Shown one piece after another: positions 7,139-9,895 of a DNA stretch of 9,895 nucleotides. The notes under the pieces were generated by a model, which saw nothing but the letters and a program-made list of their open reading frames with translations, did no database searches and was not told the origin of the DNA. Positions within the stretch are counted from its first letter, which is position 1. Every line of letters starts with the position of its first letter. A program made the position numbers and the translations under genes. The stretch is from the NCBI GenBank assembly GCA_963577065.1, contig CAUYXJ010000096.1, forward strand, positions 1 to 9,895, given 5' to 3'. The DNA is from CAUYXJ01 sp963577065. GTDB taxonomy: Bacteria > Chloroflexota > Dehalococcoidia > Tepidiformales > Tepidiformaceae.

Positions 7139-8095
7139 ATGTTGAGTGGCGGCCCGATCTCCCCGGAACGGGATGCCGCTCGCGAACGTGTCTTCGGCCG
7201 GGCTTACCAGCGCGCGGAAGGCGGCGGCGCCGGCCTCGCGGCAGGGCTCTTCGCGATCGCGCTCCTGCTCTTGATCGCGTCTCTCAGCGCCTACGAGATC
7301 ACGCGTCCCACGCGCGCGGCCTCGATCCTCGAGATCGGCATCGCCTCGCTCACGGATGTCGACCAGGTCCTGGCCGAGTCTCTTGGGCCGTTGCGGGAGG
7401 AGGCCGCGACCACGAGCCAGCCGACCGTGACGATGCCGAATTATCCCCTGTCCGTCCCCCTTACCCGCGAGGAGGTGCTGACGGGCGACGTCACGACAAT
7501 CAGGGGGCTACTCCTGAAGCGCTCGGCCGCGGTCGTGTATGCGGAGGGGCTGGGCGCGTTCGATCGAACGGGACAGCAGTCGGTCGGCGTGCTCTCGCTG
7601 GCGGGCGTGGTCGAGCCGATCGTCGGGCTGCTCACCGATGAAACCCACGACCGCGTTCGCTGGGCGGCGATCGTGACCCTCATCGTCGCGACGGGTATGG
7701 GCGCGACCACGGTTGCGCTCAACCGTGGCTTTGCCCGCTTCCGCGCCCTCGGACTCGCTGCGCTCCTGGCGGCCGCCCCTGGATTCCTCGTGGCCTGGGG
7801 GAGCGGCTTTCTGCTCGGGCGCTTCGGCTCCGATGACGCCTTCGAGAGCGACCTCCGTCTGATCTTCGAGGGAATGCTCGACGTGCCCCAGCGCAACTTC
7901 CTCATCGTCGGAGTTCTGGGCCTGACGGTTGCTGTCGTCGGTGCCCTCCTTGGCTTCGCCGCGGACCGGCTCGAGCCGGAGGAAGAGGCACCGGAGCCGC
8001 TCGATGAGCGCGCTTTCGATGAGCCACTCGAGTCCGTACCCGGCCCGGCCCTGCCGGTTGAGGTCTTCGAGGAAGAGACCGCCGCCAACCCTTAG
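7139..8095 (+). CDS. Hypothetical four-helix membrane protein with acidic tail, 318 aa
   Basis: I do not recognise this family. The ATG at 7139 is chosen because the purine-rich GAGGGG lies just upstream and the start is 11 nt after the RDD stop; a longer open frame extending back to 6506 overlaps RDD and is not coding there. Likely membrane helices are residues 31-50, 175-195, 201-223 and 253-274. A segment of about 120 residues between helices 1 and 2 (containing MPNYPLSVPLTREEV and LLKRSAAVVYAEGLGAF) would face the periplasm if the N-terminus is inside. After helix 4 a tail of about 40 residues is rich in Glu, Asp and Pro and should be disordered and cytoplasmic. The neighbour suggests a membrane-linked role with RDD. 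Its stop codon abuts that of the convergent endonuclease gene. Confidence 0.8.
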   Translation: MLSGGPISPERDAARERVFGRAYQRAEGGGAGLAAGLFAIALLLLIASLSAYEITRPTRAASILEIGIASLTDVDQVLAESLGPLREEAATTSQPTVTMPNYPLSVPLTREEVLTGDVTTIRGLLLKRSAAVVYAEGLGAFDRTGQQSVGVLSLAGVVEPIVGLLTDETHDRVRWAAIVTLIVATGMGATTVALNRGFARFRALGLAALLAAAPGFLVAWGSGFLLGRFGSDDAFESDLRLIFEGMLDVPQRNFLIVGVLGLTVAVVGALLGFAADRLEPEEEAPEPLDERAFDEPLESVPGPALPVEVFEEETAANP

Positions 8096-8785
8096 CTAGT
8101 CGCCCGCCGCGCCCGAGTCCGTCGCCGCGCCCGCCTTCAGCACGCTGCTGGGGCAATCGCGCTCGAGCGGGCAGGCCTCGCACCGCGGTGAGCGCGCGTG
8201 GCAGGTCCGCCGCCCGTGCTTGATCAGCAACATGTGGAAGGGGTAGTACCGATCGGGCGGGACGTAGGCCTCGAGCTCGTCGTGCGCCTGCTCGGCGCTG
8301 ATCGTCGAAGGCACGAGCGCGAGCCGTTTCGCCACCCGCTCGACGTGCGTGTCGACGGGCAATGCGGGACGCTCCAGCGCGAACAGGAGCACGCAAGCGG
8401 CGGTTTTCGGCCCCACGCCCGGCAGGCCCCGGAGCCAGGCGCGCGCGTCTTCGAGGGGGTCCTCGCTGAGGAAAGCGAGGTCCCAGTCGGGGGCGCGCTC
8501 CCGCACGGCCTCGAGGATCTTCTTGATCCGGGGGGCCTTCTGCGGGGCGAGTCCGCCCACCTGGATCGTCTCGACGAGCTCCTCGACCGGTGCTTCCGCG
8601 ATCGCCTCCCAGCTCTCGTAGCGGCGCATCAGCTGGACGAAGGCGCGCCCGCTGTTGCGGTCTGAGGTGTTCTGCGAAAGCACCGTGAGCACCAGCTCCG
8701 CCAACGGATCGCCGTGGGGCTGCGGCTGTGGCTCCCCGTAGAGCTCGCTCAGGGCCGCCATGATCAACTCAGGATCGAGTGCCAC
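8096..8785 (-). CDS. nth: Endonuclease III-like DNA glycosylase/AP lyase
   Basis: This base-excision repair enzyme of 229 aa removes damaged bases and nicks at abasic sites. The helix-hairpin-helix motif LPGVGPKTA spans residues 121-129 with catalytic K127, and the catalytic Asp is D145 in VDTHVERVAKR. Near the C-terminus C195-x6-C202-x2-C205-x5-C211 supplies the four ligands of the [4Fe-4S] loop, all present. LSQNTSDRNSGRAF at 36-49 matches the LSxQTxD region near the N-terminus of the fold, with Asn in place of the first usual residue. The GTG at 8783-8785 is chosen because a TAGGAT box ends 6 nt upstream; an ATG at codon 9 is the alternative. Members of this clade are annotated either endonuclease III or 'A/G-specific-like HhH-GPD'; the short length without a MutT-like C-terminal domain excludes MutY. 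Length is close to that of E. coli Nth (211 aa). Confidence 0.92.
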   Translation of the reverse strand: MALDPELIMAALSELYGEPQPQPHGDPLAELVLTVLSQNTSDRNSGRAFVQLMRRYESWEAIAEAPVEELVETIQVGGLAPQKAPRIKKILEAVRERAPDWDLAFLSEDPLEDARAWLRGLPGVGPKTAACVLLFALERPALPVDTHVERVAKRLALVPSTISAEQAHDELEAYVPPDRYYPFHMLLIKHGRRTCHARSPRCEACPLERDCPSSVLKAGAATDSGAAGD

Positions 8786-8797
8786 CCCACGATCCTA
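8786..8797 (-). promoter_or_regulatory. TAGGAT -10 box for nth, leaderless configuration
   Basis: On the minus strand TAGGAT (8797-8792) is followed by six bases and then GTG 8785. The transcription start expected from this spacing is at the start codon. There is no separate Shine-Dalgarno; the G-run touching the GTG is too close to serve as one. Confidence 0.5.
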
Positions 8798-8813
8798 GCG
8801 CGCGATCGTCGGC

Positions 8814-8825
8814 TACGATGCGAGC
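8814..8825 (+). promoter_or_regulatory. TACGAT -10 box for selD, leaderless configuration
   Basis: TACGAT at 8814-8819 matches four of six bases of the -10 consensus, including T1, A2 and T6, and is followed by exactly six bases before ATG 8826. No Shine-Dalgarno is present in those bases. The box overlaps the right arm of an ATCGT-N5-ACGAT inverted repeat at 8805-8819 that could bind a regulator. Confidence 0.5.
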
Positions 8826-9872
8826 ATGACCGCCCGTGAAATCCGGCTTACCGAGCTAACCGACTGCGGCGGCTGAGCGTCGAAAGCGGGCCCCGAGGCC
8901 CTGGCGCAGGTTCTGTCGCCGCTCGCCGATGCGTTCGATCCCGCAGAGCACCCCGACCTCTTGGTGGGGCTCGGCGCGCCCGACGATGCGGCCGTTTTCC
9001 GGATCAACGCGCGTACCGCCATCGTCGCGACGATCGACTTCTTCGCGCCGCTCGTCGATGACCCCTACGCCTACGGCGCGATCGCAGCCGCAAACGCGAT
9101 GTCCGATGTTTACGCGATGGGTGCGGAGGTGGTGCTCGCCCTGAATATCGCTGCTTTTCCGGAAGATCTGCCGCCGGAAATCACGCGAGAGATCATCCGC
9201 GGCGGCGCGGAAAAGGTCGCTGAAGGCGGGGGCGCCGTGGCCGGTGGCCACACCGTCTGGGATGCCGAGCCGAAGTTCGGCTTGAGTGTTCTCGGTCTGG
9301 TGCACCCCCGCCGGATGCTGGCGAAAGGCGCGCTCCGCCCAGGCGATCGCCTCTACCTGACGAAGCCGCTGGGCACGGGCACGATCCTCTCGTCGGTGGA
9401 CAGCGGTGGCGAGGCCGCGTGGCTCGAAAGCGCAATCGAATCGATGCTGCGGCTCAACCGCCACGCCAGCCATCTCGCCACCGGCGCACGCTTGCGCGCC
9501 GCCACCGATGTCACCGGCTTCGGGCTCGCGGGCCACCTCTGGGAGATGCTCGAGGCCTCGGGCGTGCGCGCGACGCTCGAAGCTGAGGCGCTTCCGCTCC
9601 TCGCGGGCGCGCGCGAGGCTGCCGCGATGGGCGCCCATACCGGTGGCGAAGGGCGTAATCGGGCCTGGGTCGGCGAGCACCTGACGGTCGCCGAGGGCGT
9701 TCCGCCAGAGCTCGCCGATCTCGTCTTCGATCCCCAGACCTCTGGCGGCCTCCTTCTCGGCTGCTCGGCGCGCAAGGCGAAGGCGCTCGAAGCGGCCTTC
9801 GCCGCGGACGGCGAGCCCCTCTGGGGCATCGGCCGCGTCGCCGCCGGCGATGCCCACATCCTTCTCCGCTAG
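8826..9872 (+). CDS. selD: Selenophosphate synthetase with in-frame UGA selenocysteine (Sec17)
   Basis: SelD makes selenophosphate from selenide and ATP, the selenium donor for selenocysteine and 2-selenouridine. Frame and family homology run from ATG 8826 to TAG 9870-9872 (348 residues), interrupted only by TGA at 8874-8876. It reads TELTDCGG-U17-ASK20, exactly where E. coli SelD has catalytic C17 and K20, so TGA is selenocysteine. Other conserved positions follow: GAPDDAAV with D54, TIDFFAPLVDDPY with D71, AANAMSDVYAMG with N90 and D94, GGHTVWDAEPKFGLSVLG, TKPLGTGT, DVTGFGLAGH with D228, and DPQTSGGLL near the end. Callers treating TGA as stop would begin near 8961 (TTG) and drop the active site. 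SelD needing selenium for its own synthesis is known in many bacteria. selA, selB and selC are not in the window but must exist elsewhere if this is translated. Confidence 0.97.
8877..8907 (+). promoter_or_regulatory. Candidate bacterial SECIS element in selD mRNA
   Basis: Directly after the UGA, GGGCC (8888-8892) pairs with GGCCC (8897-8901) around a CCGA loop, 12 nt from the UGA. A lower stem GCG (8877-8879) with CGC (8905-8907) encloses an internal loop. Position and size fit bacterial SECIS hairpins that recruit SelB in the coding region. The apical loop does not show the E. coli fdhF sequence, but bacterial SECIS sequences vary. Confidence 0.6.
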
Positions 9873-9895
9873 GGGTAATAACCACACATCTGCGA

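Noticed and set aside
8874..8876. TGA in selD as a nonsense mutation (pseudogene)
   Set aside because: It falls exactly on the catalytic Cys/Sec codon, a hairpin follows, and the rest of the gene is undamaged, so selenocysteine is far more likely.
8856..9887. 343-aa minus-strand open frame opposite selD
   Set aside because: SelD motifs occur along the whole plus strand, including the UGA active site. The minus frame is a shadow.

Overview
The window is GC-rich (about two thirds G+C), with dense bacterial genes on both strands. It holds a UGA-containing selD, a CCA-encoding tRNA-Gln, a DNA glycosylase with a [4Fe-4S] loop, a Rieske/glutamate-synthase fusion and a short-chain dehydrogenase. 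This fits a high-GC, selenocysteine-using bacterium. A deltaproteobacterial lineage (Desulfobacterota or Myxococcota in the broad sense) is plausible, but that is a low-confidence guess and nothing here fixes the taxon. No mobile element, CRISPR array, rRNA or phage gene is visible.

Layout, left to right. (1) 1-1308, minus: a class I/II PLP aminotransferase that runs off the left edge. (2) 1469-3034, plus: a Rieske [2Fe-2S] domain fused to an FMN-binding glutamate-synthase domain, divergent from (1) and broken by two opposite frameshifts. (3) 3122-3928, plus: an intact NAD(H)-type SDR. (4) 4016-4928, minus: a two-gene unit made of a GNAT acetyltransferase with three lesions and an unrecognised 150-aa protein. 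(5) 5061-5134, plus: tRNA-Gln(CUG). (6) 5173-6432, minus: a membrane-anchored HExxH metalloprotease-like protein. (7) 6549-8095, plus: an RDD-family membrane protein coupled to an unrecognised four-helix membrane protein. (8) 8096-8785, minus: an endonuclease III-like DNA glycosylase. (9) 8826-9872, plus: selenophosphate synthetase with selenocysteine at its catalytic position.

Functional links are loose. The aminotransferase and the glutamate-synthase-like fusion share a divergent promoter region and may both act in amino-nitrogen metabolism. RDD and the 318-aa membrane protein look like one transcription unit. The nth and selD genes are divergent from a 40-bp gap.

Three signals stand out. 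First, selD reads through an in-frame UGA at codon 17, with a hairpin just downstream; a standard gene caller would start it about 45 codons late and lose the active site. Second, three start codons (6432 minus, 8785 minus, 8826 plus) each sit exactly 6 nt after a TAnnnT box with no convincing Shine-Dalgarno, the arrangement expected of leaderless mRNAs. Third, all the indel damage lies between about 2.3 and 4.85 kb, and three of the five lesions are one extra base in a homopolymer, so read or assembly error competes with true gene decay. I found no convincing new multi-gene system.
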